Source of the DNA: Streptomyces atratus
Lineage (GTDB): Bacteria > Actinomycetota > Actinomycetes > Streptomycetales > Streptomycetaceae
Length of the DNA stretch: 64,000 nucleotides
Direction of reading: 5' to 3'
Assembly (NCBI RefSeq): GCF_900119365.1
Contig: NZ_FPJO01000028.1
Coordinates: 24,012 to 88,011, forward strand
Made by a program: the position numbers and the translations under genes. Every line of letters starts with the position of its first letter. The stretch's first letter is position 1. This document shows positions 18,775 to 26,504 of this stretch, piece after piece. The notes below the pieces were generated by a model that had not been told where the DNA came from, did not search any database, and worked only from the letters and a program-made list of their open reading frames with translations.

Positions 18775-19230
18775 CAGGGGCAAGCCGAGGTCGAGCATTC
18801 TCAGTGGCGTAGACAACTGCGCCGAGATGCGTACAGCGCTTTTCTGGCCCCAGCCAACGAGTCGCGCACCGCGCTGAAGATGGCTGCACGTGCACTGACA
18901 GGCGATGTCTCGGATGTGGCGGAAGCCGACCGTCGGCTTCAGGTCGCGCAAGAGCGACTGGCTTTGGTGCAGGCCACCTGCACCAGCCTTGCGGTTGAGG
19001 GGCCCGCATCAGTGGAGCAGGCTGCCCACAGCGTTCACCTGGGGCTCCATTCGATGCATACGACTCTTCTCGCCTGGCGTGACTCCTTGGGTGCCCCAGA
19101 CCACAACGTCAAGTTCGTGGAGCGCCACGCTGTCGAGGTGACCATGGTCTCTGAACGCCTCGGCAGTTTCACGTCGGTGGCACGGGCTGCCTTGGACGAT
19201 TCGGGGCAGCCGCCAACCGTCCGCAGCTGA
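18775..19230 (+). pseudogene. C-terminal part of a hypothetical coiled protein
   Basis: About 150 residues, predicted mostly helical, reading RRQLRRDAYSAFLAPANESR and continuing through two long amphipathic helices to a polar end. Similar streptomycete proteins begin with membrane helices before the RRDAY segment; those are missing here. Its broken start abuts the broken integrase at ~18765, mirroring the junction near 4321. Confidence 0.45.
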
Positions 19231-19415
19231 GCTGAAGGGTGCGTGCAACCACCTGGCGGCCGCGCCAGTTCATGCCGAACCGACCGGCATTCGTCGCACA
19301 CCTCTACCCGGACTGCAGTGGCCAATTTCCGCTATCTGTAGGCATTTTGCCTACCGGGCCGATCACAGTGGCCTAGGGTCGCCGTCGGAACGGAATTGAG
19401 TCCGGAGGGGGAAGT

Positions 19416-20141
19416 GTGGTTACTGCGCGGACGTGGTTAGACGTCTCATACCAGGAGAAGGACGAAGCGAAGGCCGCAGGGGCGCGATGGGATGCCCAAG
19501 CCCGCCGCTGGTACGCCCCTGCCGGCCGGGAGGCCGCTCTGGAACGCTGGATCGCTGGACCCGACGTTCCGGACCTCCTCCCTGGTGAGGACCGCAGCCT
19601 AGGGCAAGGGCTGTTCGTCGACCTCGTACCGTCCACGTGCTGGTTCACCAACGTCCGCTCTTGCGTGACGCCGAAGGACTGGGAACGGCTGCGCCGGATG
19701 ATCACCGGTCGGGCTGGGCAACGATGCGAGGCGTGCGGTGCCACGGCCGATCGGGAAACAAAGCGTTGGCTTGAGGCACATGAGCGGTGGGCTTACGACG
19801 ACGTACGGCAGATTCAAACGCTCCGCCGACTGATCTGCTTGTGCACGGACTGCCACACCGTCACGCACTTCGGCTTCGCTCAGGTCCGCGGCCTTGAGGA
19901 ACAGGCACTCGCACATCTCATGAGGGTAACTGGCATGAGTCGGCGCAAGGCCCAGGAGCATGTTGCTGAAGCCTTTCAAATCTGGAAGGTCCGGTCGCAG
20001 CGTGAGTACAGCCTCGATCTGTCCATGCTGACCTCCGTCGGCGTTACGCTGGCTCAACCTCCGACGGCCGCAGAGAGAGGGGGAGTTGCCGAGGAGACGC
20101 TGCGGCAGCGAGGCGTTCCGCCGCAGAGGCGCCGAGGGTAG
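19416..20141 (+). CDS. DUF5710 domain protein with C-terminal HNH-like zinc region
   Basis: 241 residues from GTG 19416, after GGAGGGGGAAG. Residues 7-45 are a DUF5710 domain (WLDVSYQEKDEAKAAGARWD, RRWYAPAG). The central part has RCEACGATAD and CLCTDCHTVTHFG, two CxxC pairs with intervening histidine as in HNH/restriction-like folds. DUF5710 is found in conjugation primases and plasmid proteins and is thought to bind DNA. A nuclease or DNA-binding role is likely but unproven. Confidence 0.7.
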   Translation: MVTARTWLDVSYQEKDEAKAAGARWDAQARRWYAPAGREAALERWIAGPDVPDLLPGEDRSLGQGLFVDLVPSTCWFTNVRSCVTPKDWERLRRMITGRAGQRCEACGATADRETKRWLEAHERWAYDDVRQIQTLRRLICLCTDCHTVTHFGFAQVRGLEEQALAHLMRVTGMSRRKAQEHVAEAFQIWKVRSQREYSLDLSMLTSVGVTLAQPPTAAERGGVAEETLRQRGVPPQRRRG

Positions 20142-20320
20142 GTGTCTTCAACTGTGCACGCGAGTTCCACCTTCAGGTCGTGGCGGTGGAGCTTAGGATC
20201 GCGCACAGCGAAGAAGCAGACCGGAGTCCCGTATCTTGACATTTCCTTACTTCAGAGCCGCGATCCCGCCTGATGCGCGATAAGCTCACATATCGGCACT
20301 TTGTGGGTGTAGCGCACTGC

Positions 20321-20355
20321 CATCAGGTGTGGCGCGCCAATCGCCACACCTGATG
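20321..20355. repeat. Perfect 14-bp inverted repeat with 7-bp loop
   Basis: CATCAGGTGTGGCG and its exact complement flank cgccaat. It lies 40 bp upstream of the small membrane ORF at 20395. The lack of a following T-run and its position before a gene suggest an operator rather than a terminator. Confidence 0.6.
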
Positions 20356-20394
20356 ACCTTCCGGCGCAACATCTTGGGGCTCTACGGTCGCGGC

Positions 20395-20538
20395 ATGGAG
20401 ATCATCACCGCGCCTACCCTTGCCGTCCTGCCCATCACCGTGTCGTTAGTCCTGATGGTCGCGGCGCTTCACCCAGATCCTGCAGTCCGCGAGCGGTCCT
20501 TGCGTGCGTTGGCGGCCATCTTCGGCAGGAAGGAGTGA
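20395..20538 (+). CDS. Small membrane protein
   Basis: 47 residues starting at ATG 20395 (MEIITAPTLAVLPITV), with one hydrophobic helix over residues 6-26 and a basic C terminus ending IFGRKE. The longer frame would start inside the upstream inverted repeat and is not favoured. Function unknown. It probably belongs with the two following genes. Confidence 0.5.
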   Translation: MEIITAPTLAVLPITVSLVLMVAALHPDPAVRERSLRALAAIFGRKE

Positions 20539-20539
20539 T

Positions 20540-20571
20540 CACCCTCGTATAATTTCCCTTATACGAGGGTG
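20540..20571. repeat. Perfect 13-bp inverted repeat with 6-bp loop
   Basis: CACCCTCGTATAA and TTATACGAGGGTG flank tttccc. It sits between the small membrane ORF and the 20605 gene. TATAC within the arms resembles a -10 element, so an operator over a promoter is plausible; a terminator for the preceding ORF is the alternative. Confidence 0.6.
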
Positions 20572-20604
20572 GTTCGCCAGGAACGATCCTGCGGGGGAGG
20601 GCAC

Positions 20605-20769
20605 ATGAGCGAGATCGTCCTACAGCAACCTGGCGGGGTTCCGAAGGCGCTCCCGGAGGAGAACCGGCGGTGGGCGAAGCGGCGAGCGCTTCTCGGCCGC
20701 CTGGCCAAGAAGGGCCGCCCGCGCATGTCAATCGCTCCCGCTCCGGCCGCGGCTCCGGTGACGCCATGA
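20605..20769 (+). CDS. Small basic protein coupled to a tyrosine recombinase
   Basis: 54 residues beginning MSEIVLQQPGGVPKALPEEN, very rich in arginine and lysine in the middle (RRWAKRRALLGRLAKKGRPR). A good RBS (GGGGGAGG) precedes the ATG. The stop overlaps the start of the recombinase (ATGA), so the two are translationally coupled. It may be an excisionase-like or DNA-bending partner, but there is no recognised domain. Confidence 0.6.
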   Translation: MSEIVLQQPGGVPKALPEENRRWAKRRALLGRLAKKGRPRMSIAPAPAAAPVTP

Positions 20770-21935
20770 CCACGGCGAACGAACTCGACGCCGCCGAAGT
20801 CGTCGACGCGGAGCTCGTCGGGGACGACGAGCTGCTGCCGGCCGTCGCCGGCCCGCCCCCCACCGCGAAGCCGCTGGTGGACCAGCACACCGTCCTGATG
20901 CCCGGTGAAACCCTCCCCACGGCCGCCGACCAGCCGACGTACACCGAACGGGACCTGTACCTCTCGCCGGAGACCGCCGAGCGGCTGAAGGCGTACGCCG
21001 ACGGGCACAACACCAACAAGAACTACCGGTCCCAGCGCGGCATCTTCGAGCGCTGGTGCGACGACATGGGCCGTGTCGCCCGTCCCTGCACCACCGCCAC
21101 GTACATCGAGTACGTCGCCTCGATGATCGCCCGGGAGGCCTCCCCGAACACGATCGCGACGCACATGTCCGCGATCCGCACCTGGATGCCCGACGACAAG
21201 AAGCCCGGCACCACGGTCGCCCGCCGCCTGCTCAACGACTACCGCAAGGACTGGCGCAAGCGGAACCGGGTGAAGAAGGCACCACCCATCACGGCCGAGA
21301 TGAGCCGGGCGATGGTCGACACCTGCGACCGGCGGCACCCCATCGGGCTGCGGGACCGGTTCGTTCTCCTCGTCGGCCGCAAGGCCCTCAACCGGCGCAT
21401 CGAGCTCGCCGACCTCCTCATCGAGGACCTGGAGGTCGACGACGGCGGCGTGGCCGAGTGGGTCGCGTACTCCAAGACCGACCAGGCCGCCAGAGGCGAG
21501 GAGACCTGGGTCCCCGCCGACTCGGACAACCCGCTGTACGACCCGGTGCAGGCCACCCGGGACTGGCTCAACTGCCTGCACAGCCTCGGTGTGCGCTCCG
21601 GGCCGGTGCTGCGCGCACTGACGGTGGCCGGCACCCTGCAGAACCGGTCCACCGCGACCAGGCGGGGTGACCACCTGACCGGGGACGCGGTCAACGACAT
21701 CGTCCGAGGGCGCGCGCACAAGGCCGGGTTCAAGAACTGGCAGGACGTCACCGCGCACGGGCTGCGCCGCGGCGGTGCCCAGGAGATCGCGGACGCCGGC
21801 GGGGACCCGACGAAGCAGGGCCGGTGGAAGCCCGGCTCGGCCGTGGTGAAGCGGGAGTATCTGGACCGCGCCCAGTCGAGGGCGGAGAATCCGTGGCTCA
21901 AGGTGCAGACGAAGCGGCGCGAGCAGCCAGAATGA
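20766..21935 (+). CDS. Tyrosine recombinase/integrase
   Basis: 389 residues. An acidic N-terminal region (1-60) precedes a core-binding domain (YLSPETAERLKAYADGHNTN, IFERWCDDMGR) and the catalytic domain. The catalytic HxxR box is TAHGLRRGGAQEIADAGGD, followed by the tyrosine segment VVKREYLDRAQS. The first arginine region is VLLVGRKALNRRIELADLL. It appears intact, in contrast to the other integrase remnants here. Similar genes occur on actinobacterial plasmids. No attachment site was identified. Confidence 0.8.
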   Translation: MTTANELDAAEVVDAELVGDDELLPAVAGPPPTAKPLVDQHTVLMPGETLPTAADQPTYTERDLYLSPETAERLKAYADGHNTNKNYRSQRGIFERWCDDMGRVARPCTTATYIEYVASMIAREASPNTIATHMSAIRTWMPDDKKPGTTVARRLLNDYRKDWRKRNRVKKAPPITAEMSRAMVDTCDRRHPIGLRDRFVLLVGRKALNRRIELADLLIEDLEVDDGGVAEWVAYSKTDQAARGEETWVPADSDNPLYDPVQATRDWLNCLHSLGVRSGPVLRALTVAGTLQNRSTATRRGDHLTGDAVNDIVRGRAHKAGFKNWQDVTAHGLRRGGAQEIADAGGDPTKQGRWKPGSAVVKREYLDRAQSRAENPWLKVQTKRREQPE

Positions 21936-21984
21936 CCCCGAAGCAGCGCAGCGCTCCGTCCGTACGCCGGCTCGCCACAGTGGT

Positions 21985-22198
21985 GGACGGGATAGCCGGG
22001 CGCAATCAGGCTCGCGGGAGGGTAGGCCACCCCGCCCCGCCCGTCGTCACGGTAGCTGTTCTCGAACGCCGACAGGTCAAGAACCTCGACGACGTCGAGC
22101 ACCTTCCAGCACAGGTGCTCGGGCGGCAGCCACTGCCGGACATCCCGCGGCATCTCAAGGTCACGTTCACGGTCGCACGACAAGAAGTTCCGCTCCAC
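21985..22198 (-). pseudogene. N-terminal fragment of an IS1182-type transposase
   Basis: About 70 residues read RDVRQWLPPEHLCWKVLDVV, DLSAFENSYRDDGRGGVAYP and PPASLIA. These are the conserved start of IS1182-family transposases. The rest is missing; the downstream end runs into the integrase gene region. The ~250 bp from 22199 to 22447 contains no gene I can support. Confidence 0.6.
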
Positions 22199-22447
22199 CG
22201 GCCAAGAATCCGACGCCTCCCTGATCTTTGGAACCGAACAACGAATCGCTCTTGACCTTCACGGGGCAGGAGCCGTGCGACAGCCTCTCGCCCGCCCGGC
22301 GGCCGCACCGAAACCCTCTCGCCCCGGCCCAGACGGCCTCCCGGCTCGAAGAACCAGCACCGGGCCAAGCACCACGACGTCGGCGAGACGGTCAAACGCG
22401 CCGAGCCGGTCAAGGAGCATCAAGCCCGACGAGATTGAACGCCAAGC

Positions 22448-22945
22448 TCAGATACTTCCGGGGTCGGGGTGGGGGAAGGCGCACAGCACCGTTCCCAGTA
22501 CGCGTTCCACCGGAAAGTAACCCACCAGACGGGAGTCGAAGCCGTTCTCCGGGTTGTCGCCGAGCAGCACCACAGCCCCCGGCGGCACACAGCCCCCGGG
22601 GGCTGTGCGCAGGATGGCGGGCAGATGGTGCGGGACCGGGTCGCCAGATGTGGCTACGGCCCGTTTGATGAGCCATTCCCGCTGCGCCTGGCCGGCGCCG
22701 CCTCTACCGCGCGGTAGAGGCGGCGCCGGCCAGGCGCCCTGCGGGGTAGGACGTTCCACCACGACGACCTGCCCTGCCGAGACGTTGCGGGTGCGACGTA
22801 CGAGCACGCGGTCGCCGTGCTCGTACGTCGGTTCCATGCTGCTTCCCTGGATGGTGACCGCGGTCAGGCCTCGGCGGAGAGCCGCGGGCACGACCAGACA
22901 GGCGCCCACGGCGATGCCCCCGGCCGCCAGCAGACCTCTGCTCAC
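22448..22945 (-). CDS. S26-family signal peptidase, last gene of the peptide operon
   Basis: 165 residues with an N-terminal membrane helix (residues 4-24) and an extracytoplasmic catalytic domain. The serine box is TIQGSSMEPTYEHGDRVLVR with Ser36 as nucleophile. The lysine box is REWLIKRAVA with Lys94 as general base. The C-terminal VVLLGDNPENGFDSRLVGYF is the conserved S26 GDN-x4-DSR motif. It starts 24 bp after the ABC gene stops. Dedicated S26 peptidases beside an exporter commonly remove the leader of the exported peptide, inferred here. A long palindrome lies inside the coding sequence. Confidence 0.85.
   Translation of the reverse strand: MSRGLLAAGGIAVGACLVVPAALRRGLTAVTIQGSSMEPTYEHGDRVLVRRTRNVSAGQVVVVERPTPQGAWPAPPLPRGRGGAGQAQREWLIKRAVATSGDPVPHHLPAILRTAPGGCVPPGAVVLLGDNPENGFDSRLVGYFPVERVLGTVLCAFPHPDPGSI
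22684..22737. repeat. 54-bp perfect palindrome inside the S26 peptidase gene
   Basis: Two 27-bp complementary arms meet without a loop at CTACCGCGCGGTAG. It encodes the low-complexity segment APPLPRGRGGAG between the serine and lysine boxes. In mRNA it would form an extremely stable hairpin, and in DNA a cruciform. Confidence 0.75.
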
Positions 22946-22969
22946 TATGTGCCTCCTGCCTCGTGATGG

Positions 22970-24862
22970 TTACGTTGCATTGTCCCGGTAGCCGGATGCC
23001 TGGAGGGCGAAGAGCCGGGCGTACTCGCCCCCCATCGCCGTCAGCGAGGCGTGATCGCCCTGCTCCAGGATTCGCCCGTCCGCGAGCACGGCGATCATGT
23101 CGGCGTCGCGCACCGCGCCGAGCCGATGGGAGATCAGCAGACTGGTCCGCCCGGCGCGGTACTGGGTGAGCGAGGAGTGGATTTCGGCCTCAGCCTCGGC
23201 GTCCAGGCCTGCGGACGGCTCGTCGAGGATCATGAGGTCGCGCTGATCGCGTAAGAAGGCCCTGGCCAGGGCGAGCCGTTGCCACTGACCACCCGAGAGT
23301 TCGAGGCCGGTCTGCGGGGTGCCCTTCTCACCGTCCGCGCTCAAGCTCGTGTCCCTGTCCATGTCCATGAAGAACATCCGGGACAGCAGGGTGTCGTATC
23401 CGCGGGGCAGCTCAGTCAACCGGTCGTGCAAGTCGGCGCGGCGCGCGGCGGTATGGATGCGTTCGCGGTCGTCGAGTGAGGACAGGTCCCCCAAGGCGAT
23501 GTTCTCGGCGGCCGTCATGTCGTACTCCATGTAGTCCTGGAAGACGGCACCGATACGGTGGCGCAGATCGGCCGGATCGATCTCGCGCAGATCCGTCCCG
23601 TCCCACAAGATCGCTCCGCGTGTGGGGTCGTAGTACCGGCACAGCAGTTTGATCAGAGTGGACTTGCCCGCTCCGTTCAGCCCGATGAGCGCCAGCGCCT
23701 TCCCGTACGGGACACGAAGGGTGACGCCCCGGAGGATCCAGGCGTGCTCGGGCGAGTACCGGAACCAGACGTCCCGGAATTCGATGGCGTCGCGGAGCGG
23801 TGGCAGGGGGCGAGGGTTCGGAGCCACGGGGAGATCGGGCGGGCAGCGGATGACGGACAGATAGTGGTCGAACATCAGCAGCGACTGGTGGGTACGGGCG
23901 ATCTCCAGGGCGAGTACGGCGACGGCGCCTTGGATGCCGGCCACAGCCGCCACGAAGATCGCTACATCGCCGACCGAGAGCCCTCCGGACTGGGTGGCGG
24001 ACACCGCCCACAGCAGTCCGCCCCCTGCCACCAGCGCGGCGAAGCCTCCGAGACCCGACTGGACCATGGCCTCCCTGCGGTCCATGGTCCGCAGGGAGGC
24101 GTTGACGGTGCGACGGTCGGCCAGCATCCGACCGCGAAGGAACGTACCGATGCCGAACAGCCGTATCTCCTTGGCCGCTTCCACGCTGGTGAGCAGCTGG
24201 CTGTAGAAGAGCTCGCGCCGTTCGACGGGGCCGAGGTCCCAGTACATACGGGCCCGGCGCCGGGACAGCGCGAGTTCGGCTGCCAGCGTCGGTACCCCGG
24301 CCAGGAGGACCAGGCCGGTCATCATCGGGCTGAGCAGCAGCAGGGAGGCGAGGAACCCGGTGATGGTGACCACCGCTTGGAAGAGACCGAGGGTGCCGTC
24401 CACCACCTGACCAGGTCCCGACCCTCCCGCGTCACGGGCGAGCCGCACCCGGTCCAGGAAGCGTGGGTCCTCGAACTGGGCGAGGCCAACCAGCCGGTCC
24501 ACGGCGCCGAACAGGCGGTCCTGGGCGAGGAGTCCCACCGCGCGGTTGAACTCGGCGCGCAGGTACTGCGTCAGCTGGGGCAGCACGGCGGCGACGAGTC
24601 CGGCGGCGCCCAGACTGGCGGCCAGGGGGAGCAGGGTGGCCGTCCGCGCTCCGGCGGCCACATCGTCGAGTACGAGTTTGGTGAGCCAGGCGATCACCAC
24701 GGGCTGAGCGCCACCGACGAGCGCCACCACGACGTGCAGCGCCAGGGTCGTAGGGGCCGCTCTGACAGCGAGTGCTCCGGCGGCCACCCCCCGCGCGACC
24801 GATGAGCGGAGCCGGGTGCCGGGCCAGGCGGCACCGTTGCCGTAGCGGATGTCGTGACTCAT
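22970..24862 (-). CDS. ABC exporter, fused permease and ATPase
   Basis: 630 residues starting at ATG 24862, which overlaps the stop of the MauD-like gene (ATGA). An upstream extension through repetitive Arg/His codons is an artefact of the antisense tandem repeat. The N-terminal half has about six membrane helices. The ATPase half has Walker A GLNGAGKST (about 394-402), the LSGGQ signature (~522), Walker B LMILDEP (~544) and the ISHR switch (~578). There is no C39 peptidase domain, so leader removal must be done by another protein, consistent with the adjacent S26 peptidase. It resembles lantibiotic/bacteriocin-type half exporters. Confidence 0.85.
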   Translation of the reverse strand: MSHDIRYGNGAAWPGTRLRSSVARGVAAGALAVRAAPTTLALHVVVALVGGAQPVVIAWLTKLVLDDVAAGARTATLLPLAASLGAAGLVAAVLPQLTQYLRAEFNRAVGLLAQDRLFGAVDRLVGLAQFEDPRFLDRVRLARDAGGSGPGQVVDGTLGLFQAVVTITGFLASLLLLSPMMTGLVLLAGVPTLAAELALSRRRARMYWDLGPVERRELFYSQLLTSVEAAKEIRLFGIGTFLRGRMLADRRTVNASLRTMDRREAMVQSGLGGFAALVAGGGLLWAVSATQSGGLSVGDVAIFVAAVAGIQGAVAVLALEIARTHQSLLMFDHYLSVIRCPPDLPVAPNPRPLPPLRDAIEFRDVWFRYSPEHAWILRGVTLRVPYGKALALIGLNGAGKSTLIKLLCRYYDPTRGAILWDGTDLREIDPADLRHRIGAVFQDYMEYDMTAAENIALGDLSSLDDRERIHTAARRADLHDRLTELPRGYDTLLSRMFFMDMDRDTSLSADGEKGTPQTGLELSGGQWQRLALARAFLRDQRDLMILDEPSAGLDAEAEAEIHSSLTQYRAGRTSLLISHRLGAVRDADMIAVLADGRILEQGDHASLTAMGGEYARLFALQASGYRDNAT

Positions 24863-25494
24863 GCGCCGACGGGGGCTGACCGGTCGAGTCGCACGTCGTC
24901 GGAGGTGATGACGCACCGTCCGGTGCCGGCTCCGATGCCGGTGCCGGCTCCGATGCCGGTGCCGGCTCCGATGCCGGGGCTGGCTCCGGGTGCCGGTGCC
25001 ATCCGGAGCACCGTCGGGAAGGCGGATGTCCGGAACGCCCTGCCGAGTGGGCCGCCGGGCTGCTCCACGAACACCCGGGCCACCGGGGCGAGTTCGGATA
25101 CGAAGGGGGTGCACTCCTCGGCGTCGCCGACGACGACGGCCCAGGCCAGGTCACGGCTGAGTGCGGAGGCCCTGATGTGCTGGACGAGCCGGGGCACCTC
25201 GTCCTGGCACGGTGCGCATCCGGGCGAGAAGAAGGCCACCAGAGTCTCGCTGGTGACGGTGTCCTGGCTCACCGGTTCGCCGTCCGCAGAGGTCGCCGAG
25301 AACGGGCCCACCTCCTCGCCCACGGCGATTGCCCCTGGGGCCGGGCCGGGTCCTGGCTCGTACCCGGCGTCGGGCCGAGCACTCGCCAGCAGGGCCGTGT
25401 GCTCGCGCAGCCGCTTCACCACCCCCACCGTGAGGGCGAGGTCCAGTGTGCACAGCAGCCCCACGAGCACGACTGCGGCCACGAGGAAAGACAT
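24859..25494 (-). CDS. MauD/TlpA-like thioredoxin-fold membrane protein
   Basis: 211 residues. One N-terminal membrane helix (3-23) anchors an extracytoplasmic thioredoxin-like domain. The active site is AFFSPGCAPCQDEVPRLV, with Cys93 and Cys96 in a CAPC motif. A cis-proline-like SAFPTVLRM follows near residue 165. The order helix, short linker, CxxC is that of MauD, required for maturation of the disulfide-rich small subunit of methylamine dehydrogenase. No mau structural genes are present, so a different disulfide-rich substrate is implied. Before the C terminus there are three GIGAGT units. Confidence 0.8.
   Translation of the reverse strand: MSFLVAAVVLVGLLCTLDLALTVGVVKRLREHTALLASARPDAGYEPGPGPAPGAIAVGEEVGPFSATSADGEPVSQDTVTSETLVAFFSPGCAPCQDEVPRLVQHIRASALSRDLAWAVVVGDAEECTPFVSELAPVARVFVEQPGGPLGRAFRTSAFPTVLRMAPAPGASPGIGAGTGIGAGTGIGAGTGRCVITSDDVRLDRSAPVGA
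24917..24990. repeat. 18-bp tandem repeat in the MauD-like gene
   Basis: About three and a half copies of CCGGTGCCGGCTCCGATG encode the GIGAGT repeats near the C terminus of the MauD-like protein. Copy number could vary by slippage without changing frame. Confidence 0.8.
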
Positions 25495-25529
25495 GCCAAC
25501 TCCCTTGGATTCATTGGTATGTGCTCAGG

Positions 25530-26057
25530 TCAGGCGGGGCGGAACAGCTCCACGATGTCATCGAGCGCCATGATCACCGCGGCCACCAGCAGGCCGCACA
25601 GAGCCGCCGTGACGGCAGCTTCCACGCGCACCTCCCCGCCGACCGGTGCGCTCATCGCGCCGGTGACCGCGAGGACCCCCAGCACGCTGTTCCGTACGAC
25701 ATGCCGGGCACCGAGCGGAGCGGACGAAGCCCCGAAGCAGCGGCAGGAGGCGCTTACTCCGCGATGCCGGGCCAGGGCGATGGCGAGCGCGAAGCCGCCC
25801 ACGAGGGCGGCGGCGCCGAGGAGCCCGCAGACCCCGGTCGCAGTGGATGGCGCCGCGACCAGCGAGCTCACGAGGAGCTCGCCGGCCACGACGCCTGCCG
25901 CGACTGGGCGAACCAGCACCGGCGGCAGTACCCGCATGCTGCGCACCGACGCCACGAAGGCGTCATACGCCTGCCGTCCCTTCGCCTTGCTGAGGAACGA
26001 GGTGAGGAACACCGTCCCGATCAGTGTGCGGACCGCGACTTCCAGATACTGCTGCAT
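25530..26057 (-). CDS. MauE/DoxX-type redox membrane protein
   Basis: 175 residues with four to five membrane helices, beginning MQQYLEVAVRTLIGTVFLTS. It contains SKAKGRQAYDAFVASVR and the diagnostic CRCFG (Cys105, Cys107) followed by HVVRNSVLG, as in MauE family proteins. In methylotrophs MauE works with MauD in forming the many disulfides of the methylamine dehydrogenase small subunit. Here it lies 19 bp behind a six-cysteine peptide gene and 35 bp before the MauD-like gene. Electron transfer for cysteine oxidation is the best inference. Confidence 0.85.
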   Translation of the reverse strand: MQQYLEVAVRTLIGTVFLTSFLSKAKGRQAYDAFVASVRSMRVLPPVLVRPVAAGVVAGELLVSSLVAAPSTATGVCGLLGAAALVGGFALAIALARHRGVSASCRCFGASSAPLGARHVVRNSVLGVLAVTGAMSAPVGGEVRVEAAVTAALCGLLVAAVIMALDDIVELFRPA

Positions 26058-26076
26058 GAGATGGTCTGCCCTGCGG

Positions 26077-26298
26077 TCAGCGGCAGTTGGAGCAGCTGTG
26101 GAACTTCCAGGCGGTGGTGGACCCGCTGGAACAGGCGGTGCGGGTCTGCCACCAGGTGTGGTCGGTGGCGTTGCACCCGCTCGTACCGATGACGCACTTC
26201 CACTCGGTCCAGCAGTCCTGGGCCGCCGCGGAAGCGTCGATCCGGGGTACGAAGCGCTCCAGGACGTTGGATCCCAGTGCTTCGATCATCTTGAACAC
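26077..26298 (-). CDS. Six-cysteine precursor-like peptide, first gene of the operon
   Basis: 73 residues from GTG 26298, with a clear RBS (GAAGGAG, six-base spacing). Residues 1-27 form a leader-like amphipathic segment (MFKMIEALGSNVLERFVPRI, then DASAAAQ). Residues 29-73 contain Cys29, 35, 42, 56, 69 and 72, with several Trp, Thr and Ser and no other obvious motif. DASAAAQ resembles a signal peptidase I recognition site, so the mature peptide could start around residues 25-28. No lanthionine, cyclodehydratase or radical SAM genes accompany it. I infer a disulfide-stabilised secreted peptide, perhaps a bacteriocin. Confidence 0.7.
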   Translation of the reverse strand: MFKMIEALGSNVLERFVPRIDASAAAQDCWTEWKCVIGTSGCNATDHTWWQTRTACSSGSTTAWKFHSCSNCR

Positions 26299-26504
26299 GT
26301 CGGACTCCTTCTCTCGGTCGTTCTCCAGGTGGATCTACGCGGTGCAGCCGCTCGCCCTCCGCTCTCGGAGCGTCAGGGGAGAGTGCCTGGCCTTTCGGCC
26401 GTTGGAGATACTGGTCAGCGCATGTTGGGCAAACCTTGCGAGGAACTTGAATTCACAGGTCGGTCCCACTGTCTCGACAGCGGTTCTTCGGCCCAGGGGG
26501 AAGG
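26299..26504. promoter_or_regulatory. Divergent promoter region of the peptide operon and its regulator
   Basis: 206 bp between the divergent peptide and AfsR-type genes with no ORF. It should contain both promoters and any binding sites for the regulator. I could not pick out unambiguous direct heptamer repeats by eye. Confidence 0.5.

Noticed and set aside
24863..25114. N-terminal extension of the ABC exporter rich in Arg-His-Arg-Ser
   Set aside because: It is the out-of-frame reading of the 18-bp tandem repeat in the MauD-like gene; the ATG at 24862 overlaps the preceding stop as expected for coupling.
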